Shown piece after piece: positions 46,656 to 56,076 of a DNA stretch of 64,000 bases. Both the position numbers and the translations under genes were made by a program. Numbering within the stretch: position 1 is the stretch's first letter; the number at the start of each line of letters is the position of its first letter. Source of the stretch: SG8-40 sp963792855 (GTDB taxonomy: Bacteria; Pseudomonadota; Gammaproteobacteria; Burkholderiales; Eutrophovitaceae); NCBI GenBank assembly GCA_963792855.1, contig CAWBXZ010000013.1, positions 186,001 to 250,000 on the forward strand, read 5' to 3'. Below the pieces are notes generated by a model that was given only the letters and a program-made list of their open reading frames with translations, was not told where the DNA came from and made no database searches.

Positions 46656-47645
46656 CTAATTACGTAACTCGATCACGCTGCGCAGAAGCAGGCGACGGAA
46701 ATTGTCATTCACCACGATGTTCTGCGTGCCCATCGTGTAGGTGTTGTTGTTCTGGTAACCGGGGTCGGGGCGCGCCGAGCGCATCAGCAGCCAGATCTGC
46801 ACCGACTGCACGATGTCCCAATCGGCCGGCGCCATCTCGGCCGCCGACATGTAGCGCACCGAGGAGTTGGCCTGGAACACGCCATAGCGGATCTGGAGAT
46901 TTTCCACGCCGCTGGCGACCAGTTCGGGGATCATCGCCGGGCCATTGCCGAGGCGCGTGCGATACAGCGCCGGGACCTGCGGGTTCTCCGCCGCGTTATT
47001 CGTGAACGGGCTGACGTAGTACACCGTTTCTTCCAGTTCGTAATCGACGTAGGGCGGCTGCTTGCTCGTTGCCGTGAAATCCGGCGGCGTCGGACCGACA
47101 AACGGTTGCCCGCCTTCATACGCCGAGTGATAGTAAACACGGGTGGCGCTGAACGGCGCGGCGACTGGATTCGGGTCAAGCGCGCGTATCATCAGGATGT
47201 CGCCGGCAAGGTAATTGGCGGCAGGAATACAGGTGGCCGAAAACGGATTGGCATCATTGGCACCCCATATCCGTTGCGACAACTGCCCGACGGTCGTGGT
47301 GTCGCAAGCGTTGGCCACGACGATTGGCGCCGGATGCGAACTAGTGGTGGTGATCGGCTCGTCAGGCCAGAACAGACTGCTGATACCGAGGTACCCCGAG
47401 TGCAACAAATCGTTCTTGATCTGTTCCAGTGCGTAACGCCCGTTGGTCTGCAGGTCGGTCGAAACGTCCCGCGTGCGGTTGGTCGAACTGCTGCCAATCA
47501 CGACAGTGATGAGCGCCCCGATAATGAACAATGTGACAGTCATCGCCACCATCATCTCGACGATGCTGAATCCACTCTGGCGAGAGTGAATTCCGCTGCG
47601 CAAGCTGCTTGCTTTTTCGAAGTTCACAATGTAGCTCTCAGTCAT
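46656..47645 (-). CDS. pilW: Type IV pilus minor pilin PilW
   Basis: This 329-residue protein has a leader with cleavage site in SRQSG|FSIVEMMVAMTVTLFIIGALITVVI, Glu at +5, then SSSTNRTRDVSTDLQTNGRYALEQIKNDLLHSGYLG, a conserved PilW pattern. The C-terminal part ends FRRLLLRSVIELRN. It begins 2 bases after the pilV stop. The leader of 24 residues is long, so a later start may be used. Confidence 0.9.
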   Translation of the reverse strand: MTESYIVNFEKASSLRSGIHSRQSGFSIVEMMVAMTVTLFIIGALITVVIGSSSTNRTRDVSTDLQTNGRYALEQIKNDLLHSGYLGISSLFWPDEPITTTSSHPAPIVVANACDTTTVGQLSQRIWGANDANPFSATCIPAANYLAGDILMIRALDPNPVAAPFSATRVYYHSAYEGGQPFVGPTPPDFTATSKQPPYVDYELEETVYYVSPFTNNAAENPQVPALYRTRLGNGPAMIPELVASGVENLQIRYGVFQANSSVRYMSAAEMAPADWDIVQSVQIWLLMRSARPDPGYQNNNTYTMGTQNIVVNDNFRRLLLRSVIELRN

Positions 47646-47647
47646 TT

Positions 47648-48217
47648 CTAGAGGACGACATCCCGGTCGTAAATCGTACGGTTGACCGTGTAGCTGAATG
47701 ACTCGGTCTGCCCGCCTCCCGAGACAGTGGTGGTGCCGGCAGTGGTCGTAGCCGTAGTTGACCCGCGCGTTATCCGCTCCACCCAGTTGATCTGGATCGT
47801 GTACGTCCAGAGGTTGGCACCGGCAGCGGCCCTCGCGACGGTCGCCGTGCCCGAAGGCAATGTGGCACCAAGCTGGGTGCCAAACTGCACCAGGTCATAG
47901 GTGGCCAGATCCGCCGGGGTGCACAAAACGGCGTAGCAATCGCTTGGCGCCGCGGTCGGAAGGGGATCGACCGCGTAGTTGCCGCCAATGGCCCCGGGGT
48001 TGTTGGCTTCGATACGTTCGAGCAAATCGAGACCGAGAATCACCGCCTCGGTGCGCAACTGGCCGCTTTGAGAGACCTTCATCGCGTACGCCTGCAAACC
48101 GGCGGTGCCGAGCAGCGCCAGCGCGATGACGAACATGGTGATCAACACTTCGAGCAGCGTGAAGCCTGCGACCGCGCTTGCGTTTCTGCCGGCGTTCCTG
48201 ATCCGTAGCGTGTTCAT
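47648..48217 (-). CDS. pilV: Type IV pilus minor pilin PilV
   Basis: This 189-residue protein has cleavage site AG|FTLLEVLITMFVIALALLGTAGLQAYAM with Glu at +5, the PilV pattern, followed by a domain with two cysteines (CYAVLC). It lies between fimT and pilW, 3 bases after the fimT stop. PilV helps pilus tip assembly and retraction balance in related systems. Confidence 0.9.
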   Translation of the reverse strand: MNTLRIRNAGRNASAVAGFTLLEVLITMFVIALALLGTAGLQAYAMKVSQSGQLRTEAVILGLDLLERIEANNPGAIGGNYAVDPLPTAAPSDCYAVLCTPADLATYDLVQFGTQLGATLPSGTATVARAAAGANLWTYTIQINWVERITRGSTTATTTAGTTTVSGGGQTESFSYTVNRTIYDRDVVL

Positions 48218-48220
48218 CGC

Positions 48221-48784
48221 TTAATATCCTCCCGATTTCGCCGTGACAACGCTGCCTGACGGCTGAATGGTTGCAGTCCGGGTCACCGACGTGCCGCCGG
48301 TCACGGTGAACACCGACCCGGCGCTGGCACTTCCCGTCGGAAACATGATCAGATTGGCCGCCGGGCCGACTATCGCCAACGGTGCCTGAATCGCTCCCTG
48401 CGCCGTAATCGGATTGGGCTCGGCGGCGGTCGACGCATCGCATGCGCCGTCGCTGTCGCGGTCGTAACAAACCAGCCAGCCGTTCATCCACACATTTGCA
48501 CCAGGCGCGCCTGTGCAACTGTTACTGGTCGCGGTGGCGCGTGCGCAAAACAGGATGCGCGCGTTACGCTTGACGGCCTCGCTGCGTGCCGACTGAATGT
48601 CGGCGGTAAGCGTGCTCATCATCGACCCCGCACGTACGTCACGGGTAAAGTCGACAAACGACGGCATGCCGATGGCCATCAGGATGCCCGCAACCGCCAT
48701 CACAATCAGCAGTTCGATGACGCTGAACCCGCCGGTTGCGCGTGAATTTTCTTTAGTCCCTCGCACTTGTGTGTCCCGTTTCAT
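48221..48784 (-). CDS. fimT: GspH/FimT-family minor pilin
   Basis: This 187-residue prepilin has cleavage site GG|FSVIELLIVMAVAGILMAIGMPSF with Glu at +5, then ARSEAVKRNARILFCARA, a FimT/GspH signature. The frame is open upstream to 49078, but the ATG at 48784 behind TTGAAG gives a short leader and is preferred. It is first in the minor-pilin operon, so a promoter should lie in the region to its right; none is obvious. Confidence 0.88.
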   Translation of the reverse strand: MKRDTQVRGTKENSRATGGFSVIELLIVMAVAGILMAIGMPSFVDFTRDVRAGSMMSTLTADIQSARSEAVKRNARILFCARATATSNSCTGAPGANVWMNGWLVCYDRDSDGACDASTAAEPNPITAQGAIQAPLAIVGPAANLIMFPTGSASAGSVFTVTGGTSVTRTATIQPSGSVVTAKSGGY

Positions 48785-49340
48785 CTTCAATGTCTGATTC
48801 GGCCCGGTATCGGGTTCAGGGGCATTATTTAACGGCTCCCTTTCGGGACGCCAGCGTTGCCCGACAAGCGAATCAATTCGGCGGACAAACGGCAGGAGGC
48901 GTTGATCGGCGCGGCCTAAGCGACGAATCGTCATTACGGATTGCCGAGTTTTCGACACAAAAAAACGGGTATCCGTGGCCAGATTCCGGTCGCCGTTTGA
49001 CGTCGATAAAGCATGAAATCGGCCCGCGATGGCGGTCAGCCGGCGAAACGCCCCGCTCCGCGAGATTGCGGGGGTCACTGCAGAAATCAGTGCGGGCTCG
49101 ATATCGTGCGGACTGGAAACGGATGGGCGACAGCACGGCCGTCATGCCGAGACTGATTTCATCCCAATGGCATATTTATCGAGACGAATTGCTTCATGTA
49201 CCGCATGCGTATCGTCTCTTGATGACGGAGTCGGGAATGCGACTTTCCCCGCCCCCAAAGGCCGCTGACTCCAGCCGCGCCGAAACCGGGACGCAGAAAA
49301 CCGTTGGTGAAGACGGACGGCGAGGAATCTTGCGGCGCAG
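48785..49340. other. Intergenic region, no gene seen
   Basis: About 555 bases lie between fimT and the aldehyde dehydrogenase stop. No protein-like frame and no terminator with a clear T-run was seen. It should hold the fimT promoter for leftward transcription, but no strong -35/-10 pair was found. Confidence 0.5.
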
Positions 49341-50783
49341 CTACACGCCGAAATACACGCCCTTTTGCTGCTGGTACAAACGCAAGCCGCCAACGCCTTT
49401 CTCGCGTCCGATGCCACTGTCCTTGAATCCGCCGAACGGCGTCGCAATCGACAATTGCTTGTAGGTATTGATCCATACGGTACCGGCCTCCAGGCGCCGC
49501 GCTATCCGCCAGGCACGCTGATAATCGGCAGTCCACACGCCGGCGGCGAGACCGTAGGCGGTGTCGTTTGCCTGTCCGATCAGATCCTCTTCGTCGTCGA
49601 ACGGCAGCACGCACAGCACCGGGCCGAATATTTCCTGCTGGCAAACCGTGGCGGAGTTGGCGAGCCCGGTGACGATGGTCGGCGAGTAGAAGGCGCCAGC
49701 CGAGAGTTTCTCGAACGGCGGCGGCGCACCGCCGGTGACGATCTGACCGCCCTCCTCGCGTGCCGTACTCACAAAACGCGCAACACGATCGCGATGCGCA
49801 AAGGACGCGAGTGGTCCAAGTTGCGCGCCGGTCGCATCGGGAAGGTCGATCTTCAGCGACTGCGCACGGGCCACCACCGCGTCCAGCACCGTGTCATAAA
49901 CGCCGCGCTCAACGAATAGCCGTGATCCGGCAACGCAGGACTGCCCGCTCCCTTCGAAAATGCCGTCGGCTACCGCCGCCACGGCCGCGTCGATGTCCGC
50001 ATCCGCAAACACGATATGAGGCGACTTGCCACCCAGTTCGAGTGCGACCGGCATCAGTTTTTCAGCTGCCACGGCGGCGATGCGGCGCCCGCTCCCGGTG
50101 CCTCCGGTGAACGACACGAAACGCACGTGCGGGTGGCGCACCAGGGCATCGCCCGCTTCTGCCCCGGTCCCGGGCAACACGTTCAATATCCCGGGCGGCA
50201 GACCGGCCTCGAGCGCTGCCTTTCCAAGTTCGAGTGCCGGTGACGGCGTGATTTCCGACGGTTTGAGTATCACAGCGTTGCCGGCGGCAATGGCTGGCGC
50301 CACTTTCTGCGCCTCCATGGTTAGCGGTGAATTCCACGGTGTGATCGCCGCCACCACGCCATAAGGTTCGTGCACGGTCATGGAGAAATAATTTCCGCGC
50401 GCCGGTGTCACTGTGTCGTGGACGGTTTCACAAACCGCAGCGTAGTAGCGAAAAATAGCGGCTGCCGCGTTGGCCTGCGCGCGGCATTCGCGCAGCACCT
50501 TGCCGTTTTCCTGCATCTGGGCGTGGGCAAACGTATCGGCCCGCGATTCAATCACGTCCGCCAGATTCGACAACAACCGGCCCCGCGCGTGCGGCAGCAT
50601 CTGATGCCAGGATTTCACATCAGCCGCCTGGCGCGCCGTTTCGACGGCCTCTGCGACCTCACGCCCGGTGGCTGCACAGACCTCGTAATTCCTTTGTCCG
50701 GAGGCCGGATTGACCGACTCCAGCATCGCATCAGTCCCGCTGACCCATCGGTCACCGATCAACAGGGGTTTGGCATTACCCAT
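49341..50783 (-). CDS. NAD(P)-dependent aldehyde dehydrogenase
   Basis: This 480-residue aldehyde dehydrogenase family member has the coenzyme segment ITPWNSPLTMEAQKVAPAIAAGNAVILKPSE, the general base Glu in ALELGGKSPHIVF, the catalytic cysteine in FEGSGQSCVAGSRL, and a C-terminal EIFGPVLCVLPF. It is full length. The substrate is unknown; the distance from typical betaine or succinate semialdehyde dehydrogenases cannot be judged by eye. It is read leftwards and is alone on its strand here. Confidence 0.9.
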   Translation of the reverse strand: MGNAKPLLIGDRWVSGTDAMLESVNPASGQRNYEVCAATGREVAEAVETARQAADVKSWHQMLPHARGRLLSNLADVIESRADTFAHAQMQENGKVLRECRAQANAAAAIFRYYAAVCETVHDTVTPARGNYFSMTVHEPYGVVAAITPWNSPLTMEAQKVAPAIAAGNAVILKPSEITPSPALELGKAALEAGLPPGILNVLPGTGAEAGDALVRHPHVRFVSFTGGTGSGRRIAAVAAEKLMPVALELGGKSPHIVFADADIDAAVAAVADGIFEGSGQSCVAGSRLFVERGVYDTVLDAVVARAQSLKIDLPDATGAQLGPLASFAHRDRVARFVSTAREEGGQIVTGGAPPPFEKLSAGAFYSPTIVTGLANSATVCQQEIFGPVLCVLPFDDEEDLIGQANDTAYGLAAGVWTADYQRAWRIARRLEAGTVWINTYKQLSIATPFGGFKDSGIGREKGVGGLRLYQQQKGVYFGV

Positions 50784-51119
50784 TTCGCTTTGCTCCGCGT
50801 TCGTTCCGTCGATTGCGTAATAAACTGCCCGGCCGGGACCATTCGTGTCCGTGCAGACGGTGCAAACCGTCTTGCGAAGGCAAAAACGACTTCCGGCCCC
50901 ATTCTAGCCGCGACTCGGGACAGCACCCCTTGCGCGGCGGTATCATTGCCCGTGTGTACAGCGCCACCGGGAGCGAAACCCGTTCCATCGGGTTGGACGA
51001 AGCCTCCGCGGTGGCGCTGGATCAGGGTGCCCGCAACAGGCATGAACCATAACGGCGAGTGTGGTCGGCGCGCGATACTGGTGCTGCCCACCGACGCCAT
51101 TTGATCGACGAGGCCACGA
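50784..51119. other. Divergent intergenic region, no gene seen
   Basis: 336 bases lie between the leftward aldehyde dehydrogenase and the rightward cupin gene. Open frames here are not protein-like. It must contain promoters in both directions, but I could not pick a convincing hexamer pair. Confidence 0.5.
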
Positions 51120-51740
51120 ATGCAAACTGCCGCTCAGGAAACGAGATTCAAGCAACGCCAGAAGGCGATTGCCGAGACAGTCGACCGGGTCAGGGAAATC
51201 GAGTCCGCGCAGGGCGTGAATCCGGACGCGCTCGGAGCGATCAAGAACGAGTTGATGAAACTCGCCGCAAAGACCGATTTGTTCCCAATTGAAGATTTTC
51301 CGCCGCCTGCGGAGGCCGCCGGTAATCCTTCCTGCCTGTATCTGCTCTCCGAAGACGACGACCACCGATTCGCCCTCTATGCCAACTCCACCAACCGGCG
51401 CTACGTCAACGCGCCGCACAATCACACCACCTGGGCGGTCATTGTCGGCGTGCACGGTGAAGAACCGAATCGTCTTTACAAACGCACGGAAGATGGCGGC
51501 GTCGCCGAAACCGGCAAGACCGTCGTGCGCCAGGGCAGCGGCGTCGGCTTTATGCCCGACGACCTGCATTCGCTGGATATTCCCGGCGGCGCACCCATGC
51601 TGAATTTTCACATGTACGGCCTGGCGATTCCGCAGCTGTTCAAGCGCCAGTATTACAACGAGCGCGATCACTCCTGGCATTACTATCCGCCTCACACCGA
51701 CATTCGCGATGCGCGCAGCGGCAGCAGGCAAGCAGCGTAA
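51120..51740 (+). CDS. Cysteine dioxygenase-like cupin
   Basis: This 206-residue cupin of the cysteine dioxygenase type oxidises thiols to sulfinates using Fe(II). The first cupin motif has the two metal His in APHNHTTWAVIVGVHGEEPNRLYKR, and the third His is in GFMPDDLHSLDIPGG. The paired rhodanese gene 15 bases downstream supports a role in sulfur amino acid or thiol oxidation. Substrate (cysteine, 3-mercaptopropionate or other) is not decided by the sequence. Confidence 0.8.
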   Translation: MQTAAQETRFKQRQKAIAETVDRVREIESAQGVNPDALGAIKNELMKLAAKTDLFPIEDFPPPAEAAGNPSCLYLLSEDDDHRFALYANSTNRRYVNAPHNHTTWAVIVGVHGEEPNRLYKRTEDGGVAETGKTVVRQGSGVGFMPDDLHSLDIPGGAPMLNFHMYGLAIPQLFKRQYYNERDHSWHYYPPHTDIRDARSGSRQAA

Positions 51741-51755
51741 CTGCGGGGAGTCGAA

Positions 51756-53342
51756 ATGACGGCGCAGCGAACCGTTTCACCGCAGGATGTCAAGGCGATG
51801 CTGCGTGACGGCAACGAAATGGCACTGGTGGATGTGCGTGAACAAGGCGTGTATTTTCACGACCATCTGCTGTTCGCCTGCTGCATCCCGCTGAGCCACC
51901 TCGAACTCCGGGTTGCTGACCTGATACCCCGGCGCAATACGCGCCTCGTCCTGTGCGATGGCGAAGACGAAGGCATGGCACGCGCCGCCGCCGGCAAGCT
52001 CTCCGGCTTCGGATACTCGGATGTTTCGGTCATGTCGGGCGGCGTCGCCGCCTGGCGCGCGGCCGGATTCGAAGTGTTCTCGGGCGTGAACGTCGTCAGC
52101 AAGGCATTCGGCGAATACGTCGAACACCGTTATGACACGCCGCGGATCAGCGCACAGCAACTGGCCGAAAAACAGAAATCGGGTGAGAACATGGTGATTC
52201 TCGACAGCCGGCCGATGGAAGAATTCCGCAACATCAGCATTCCCGGCGGCATCGACTGTCCCGGCGCCGAGCTCGTTTACCGCGTATTCGACGCCGCACC
52301 CGATCCCGATACCCTGGTGGTCGTGAACTGCGCCGGACGCACCCGCAGTATCATCGGCGCGCAGTCGCTCATTAACGCCGGCATACCGAACCGCGTGGTC
52401 GCACTCAAGGACGGCACCATGGGCTGGCAGCTGGCCGGCTACCAGCCCGCCAGCGGCGAAAACGCACATTCCGCAGCGCCGGGGGCAGCAGGCCTGGCGA
52501 ATGCCAAAACCGCAGCGGCACGGGTCGCGCAACGGTTCGGCGTTCGCGAGTGCGGTCATGCGCAACTCGAACAATGGCGCGCGCAAAGCAGTGAACGCAC
52601 CCTGTACGTCCTCGACGTGCGCACGCCCGACGAATACGCTGCCGGTCATATGCCCGGCAGCCGCCATGCCCCGGGCGGGCAACTGGTGCAGGCAACCGAC
52701 GAGTACGTCGCCACCCGCCATGCCCGGCTCGTGCTTGTCGACAACGACGGCGTGCGCGCGATGATGACTGCGTCATGGCTGCGCCAGATGGGCTGGGACG
52801 AGGTCTATGTGCTGCGCAATGCGCTGGACGGCAAACTGGAAAGCGGTCCGCCGGTGCCCGGCCTGCTGGATTTCCGGAAAGCCCCTGCGCTGTCGGCAAA
52901 CGATCTGAAGCGCCGCCTCGCGCAAGGCGACGTCGCGATACTTGATTTCGCCACCAGCCTCGAATACCGCAGGCAGCATATCCCCGGCGCGCTGTGGGCG
53001 GTGCGCTCGCGGCTCGATCAGGCGCTGGACGCACTTCCGGCACACAGGACCTTGATATTGACATCGCCGGACGGTGTCCTCGCGCATTACGTGGCCGCTG
53101 ACCTCGCGCAGCGCCAGCCGGCGAAGGAAGGTCTCGTGCTCGATGGCGGCACCCGGGCCTGGATCGATGCCGGGTTCACCGCCGCCAGTGGCGCTGAAAT
53201 GTCGACGACGGAAGCGAACGACATCTGGTACAAACCCTACGAACAGGCATCGTCCGTGCGCGAAGCCATGCAGGGATACCTCGACTGGGAAGTCAACCTC
53301 GTGGCGCAAATCGAACGCGACGGTGATGCGCAATTCAGATGA
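51756..53342 (+). CDS. Rhodanese-related sulfurtransferase with four rhodanese domains
   Basis: This 528-residue protein has four rhodanese-like repeats (about 10-110, 130-240, 265-365 and 375-475). Only the second has a typical active loop, NCAGRTRS with Cys192. The first has LCDGEDEG (Cys67) in a shortened loop, and the third and fourth have Asp/Ser in the corresponding position (LVDNDGVRA, LTSPDGVLA). The repeats thus probably combine one or two catalytic domains with non-catalytic ones. It is coupled to the cysteine-dioxygenase-like gene, suggesting sulfur transfer after thiol oxidation. Confidence 0.85.
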   Translation: MTAQRTVSPQDVKAMLRDGNEMALVDVREQGVYFHDHLLFACCIPLSHLELRVADLIPRRNTRLVLCDGEDEGMARAAAGKLSGFGYSDVSVMSGGVAAWRAAGFEVFSGVNVVSKAFGEYVEHRYDTPRISAQQLAEKQKSGENMVILDSRPMEEFRNISIPGGIDCPGAELVYRVFDAAPDPDTLVVVNCAGRTRSIIGAQSLINAGIPNRVVALKDGTMGWQLAGYQPASGENAHSAAPGAAGLANAKTAAARVAQRFGVRECGHAQLEQWRAQSSERTLYVLDVRTPDEYAAGHMPGSRHAPGGQLVQATDEYVATRHARLVLVDNDGVRAMMTASWLRQMGWDEVYVLRNALDGKLESGPPVPGLLDFRKAPALSANDLKRRLAQGDVAILDFATSLEYRRQHIPGALWAVRSRLDQALDALPAHRTLILTSPDGVLAHYVAADLAQRQPAKEGLVLDGGTRAWIDAGFTAASGAEMSTTEANDIWYKPYEQASSVREAMQGYLDWEVNLVAQIERDGDAQFR

Positions 53343-53430
53343 ACACGTCGCGCTCGGCGAATGCCGCCCGCACCGCCCGTGCGTGCAGGCTGTTGCGCGC
53401 AATGCCTGACGACAGACGGAGACGGAGACC

Positions 53431-54183
53431 ATGACATCGCCGAAAGGGAAAGACATCCAGACCGAACAGGTCGACTACCTGGCCAACGGCGTCAGCCTCA
53501 AGGGCTACGTCGCGTGGGATGCGAACCAACCGGGCCCTCGCCCCGGCGTTCTGGTGGTGCACGAATGGTGGGGACGGACTGATTACGTGTGCTCGCGTGC
53601 CCGCATGCTGGCCGAGCTGGGGTATACCGGCTTTGCCGTGGACATGTACGGCAACGCCAAGACGGCACGCCACCCCGATGAGGCCGGCAGGCTGATGACC
53701 GAAGTGCTGGATAACATGGACGAGGCCGTCGCCCGTTTTGCCGCGGCGAGAAGCGTCATGGAAGCGCGGCCCGATACCGATGCAACCCGGACTGCGGCCA
53801 TAGGCTATTGCTTTGGCGGTGCCGTGGTGCTGGAAATGGCGCGCCGGGGCATGGACCTCAAAGGCGTGGCAAGCTTCCACGGCAACCTCTCGACGCGCGC
53901 ACAGGCCAGACCGGGAGCGATCAAGGCAAGGATTCTGGTACTGCACGGCGATGACGATGTACTGATTCCGCAGGATCAGGTCGACGCATTCAACAAGGAA
54001 ATGGCGAATGCGAAGGCCGACTTCCGGTTCATCGGCTATCCCGGCGCGCTGCATGGATTTACCAACCCGGAGGCAACGGCGAACGGCGAGAAATACGGCT
54101 TGCCGCTCGCTTACAACGAATCGGTCGACAAGCAGAGCTGGTTGGAACTGAAGACATTCCTGACGGAGATCTTCGCGCAGTGA
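53431..54183 (+). CDS. Dienelactone hydrolase family protein
   Basis: This 250-residue alpha/beta hydrolase has the nucleophile Cys in GYCFGG, the Asp in LHGDDDVLIP, and the His in GALHGFTNP, the Cys-Asp-His triad of dienelactone hydrolases. HEWWG near residue 50 is a further family motif. It is the first gene of a rightward group of hydrolases and oxidoreductases. Substrate is unknown; not every family member acts on dienelactone. Confidence 0.85.
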   Translation: MTSPKGKDIQTEQVDYLANGVSLKGYVAWDANQPGPRPGVLVVHEWWGRTDYVCSRARMLAELGYTGFAVDMYGNAKTARHPDEAGRLMTEVLDNMDEAVARFAAARSVMEARPDTDATRTAAIGYCFGGAVVLEMARRGMDLKGVASFHGNLSTRAQARPGAIKARILVLHGDDDVLIPQDQVDAFNKEMANAKADFRFIGYPGALHGFTNPEATANGEKYGLPLAYNESVDKQSWLELKTFLTEIFAQ

Positions 54184-54243
54184 TGCGCTCGCGCGCCGGG
54201 TTCGCCCGGCGATGGTACGGGATGGAACACAACGGCAAACGCG

Positions 54244-54397
54244 CACCGCGGAGAACGCAATGGACGCAGAGATCCTCGAATTCGGACGGAGACGCCGGGT
54301 CACGCAGTTCGCGGCGCGTGACATGCAGGATTAGGAAATGTGATTGCGCGTTCAAAGGTTGTGGATTTCCATTGCGCCCTCCGCGTTCTCCGCGGTG
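54244..54397. repeat. Inverted REP-like pair between two genes
   Basis: CACCGCGGAGAACGC occurs at 54244-54258, and its reverse complement at 54383-54397, with similar flanks continuing inwards (ACGCAATGGACGCAGAG on the left, GGGCGCAATGG on the right when reversed). This resembles the dispersed palindromic elements seen between genes in many proteobacteria. It lies between the dienelactone hydrolase and HAD genes. Confidence 0.55.
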
Positions 54398-54455
54398 GAC
54401 GTTTTGGGGTTTTACGCCTGGGCCACCAAGCACGGCCTGACACTGGAGGAAACAT

Positions 54456-55169
54456 ATGACCATCAAGGCACTCGCCTTCGATACCGGCGGGACGATACTC
54501 GACTGGCACACCGGTTTTCGCAACGCGTTCGCGCAAGCGGGCCAAAAACACAAAGTCGAGAAAGACTGGGCCAGCCTCGCCAACGCATACCGCCGCCGCA
54601 CGCTACAGGCGATGCTCAATCACGGGGAAAAACAGCCCGCCTCAAAGAATTTTGACGACGTGCACCGCGAGGAACTGCAATCACTGGCAAGGGAACACGG
54701 CCTGGAAGCCTTCAACCCGGAGGATCTGCACAGCATTGCCTGGGACGCCCTGCACAACCTTGCCTGCTGGCCCGATTTCCCGGCGGTGCTGCCGAAGCTG
54801 CGCGAGAAATACCTGTGCGTGTCCTTCACCTTGCTGAGCTTTCGCATCATCATCGACACGGCGCGCGCCAACGGCTTGTGCTGGGATGCGGTGATCTCCT
54901 GCGAAGCCATCGGCAAGTACAAGGTGCTGCCCGAATCCTATCTGACTTGCGCGAAATTCCTGCAACTGGACCCTTCCGAATGCTGCATGGTCGCCTGCCA
55001 TAACTTCGATCTCGACGCCGCGAAGAACTGCGGCTTCAAGACCGCATTCGTCCATCGTCCGGAGGAATGGGGCCACGAACCGCCGCCGAGCCCCGAACCC
55101 AATCCGCACCACGATTTCGTCGCACAGGATTTTCCCGAACTGGCCCGTTTGCTTGGCGTGGCTGTGTAA
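54456..55169 (+). CDS. HAD-superfamily hydrolase, haloacid dehalogenase-like
   Basis: This 237-residue HAD protein has motif I FDTGGTILDW with nucleophile Asp (about residue 9), and the lysine of motif III in EAIGKYKVLPESYLTCAKFL. The final acidic motif is DLDAAKNCGFKTAFV. The FDTGGT-ILDW pattern resembles type II 2-haloacid dehalogenases, but most such HAD proteins act on phosphates. Substrate is unknown. GGAGGAAAC upstream is a good ribosome-binding site. Confidence 0.82.
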   Translation: MTIKALAFDTGGTILDWHTGFRNAFAQAGQKHKVEKDWASLANAYRRRTLQAMLNHGEKQPASKNFDDVHREELQSLAREHGLEAFNPEDLHSIAWDALHNLACWPDFPAVLPKLREKYLCVSFTLLSFRIIIDTARANGLCWDAVISCEAIGKYKVLPESYLTCAKFLQLDPSECCMVACHNFDLDAAKNCGFKTAFVHRPEEWGHEPPPSPEPNPHHDFVAQDFPELARLLGVAV

Positions 55170-55184
55170 GGAAACACGGCACGC

Positions 55185-56051
55185 ATGAACACAACTGCTC
55201 CGACCCAACGCCGCGAAGCCTTGAGACGCGTGCTCGAAGGCAAACAGTGCGTCTACCCGGGTTCCGTGTTCGACCCGATTTCCGCGCGCATCGCCGAAGA
55301 ACTCGGTTTCGAGGTGGGCATGTTTGCCGGCTCGGTCGCCTCGCTCGCGGTTCTCGGCGCCCCGGACCTCATCGTTCTGACCCTGACGGAGTTTGCCGAA
55401 CAGGCGCGGCGCATCTGCCGCGCCGGTTCGCTGCCGCTGCTATGTGACGCCGATCATGGCTACGGCAACGCGCTCAATGTCATGCGCACCGTCGAGGAAC
55501 TGGAAACCGCCGGTGTCGCCGGCCTGTCGATCGAAGACACCGATCTGCCCGCGCCATTCGGAAGCCACGGCAAGGCGCAGTTGCTCTCGCTCGAAGAAGG
55601 CGTGGGCAAGATGCGCGCAGCGCTGGCGGCACGCAAGGATGCGGAACTGGTTATCGCCGGGCGCACGGGCGCGGCTTCGATCACCGGTATCGATGACGCC
55701 ATTGCACGCGCCAGGGCTTACGAAGACGCGGGCGTCGACGCCATCTTCCTGACCGGGGTGAAGACTCGCGCCGATCTCGACAGGATAGCGAATGCGGTCA
55801 CGGCACCACTGATTCTCGGTGGCGCCGGGAAGGATCTGTTCGACAAACCCTGGCTGGCTTCGAAAGGCGTCAGAATCTGCCTGCAGGGCCATCAGCCCTT
55901 CATGGCGGCTGTCAAAGCCGTATTTGATGCACTTTCGAAGTTGCGCGACGGACAGTCCCCCGACACGCTCGAAGGTGTCGCGTCGCCGGAACTGATGCAA
56001 CGCGTCATGCGCGATGGCGATTACCGGCAATGGATGAAGGATTGGCTGTAA
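55185..56051 (+). CDS. PEP mutase/isocitrate lyase-family protein, oxaloacetate decarboxylase-like
   Basis: This 288-residue TIM-barrel enzyme has YPGSVFDPISARIAEELGFEVGMFAGS at the N-terminus, LCDADHGYGNALNVMRTVEELETAGVAGLSIEDTDLP with metal ligands, and LILGGAG later. The pattern resembles bacterial oxaloacetate decarboxylase of the PA4872 type more than PrpB; the KRCGH catalytic loop of PrpB is absent. It starts 15 bases after the HAD stop and could act on an oxo-acid in the same pathway. Confidence 0.8.
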   Translation: MNTTAPTQRREALRRVLEGKQCVYPGSVFDPISARIAEELGFEVGMFAGSVASLAVLGAPDLIVLTLTEFAEQARRICRAGSLPLLCDADHGYGNALNVMRTVEELETAGVAGLSIEDTDLPAPFGSHGKAQLLSLEEGVGKMRAALAARKDAELVIAGRTGAASITGIDDAIARARAYEDAGVDAIFLTGVKTRADLDRIANAVTAPLILGGAGKDLFDKPWLASKGVRICLQGHQPFMAAVKAVFDALSKLRDGQSPDTLEGVASPELMQRVMRDGDYRQWMKDWL

Positions 56052-56076
56052 AACGAATCAGACAGGAGACAAACGG

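Noticed and set aside
49029..49464. Plus-strand open frames upstream of fimT and opposite the aldehyde dehydrogenase 3' end
   Set aside because: They overlap a well-supported minus-strand gene or lack any protein-like pattern.
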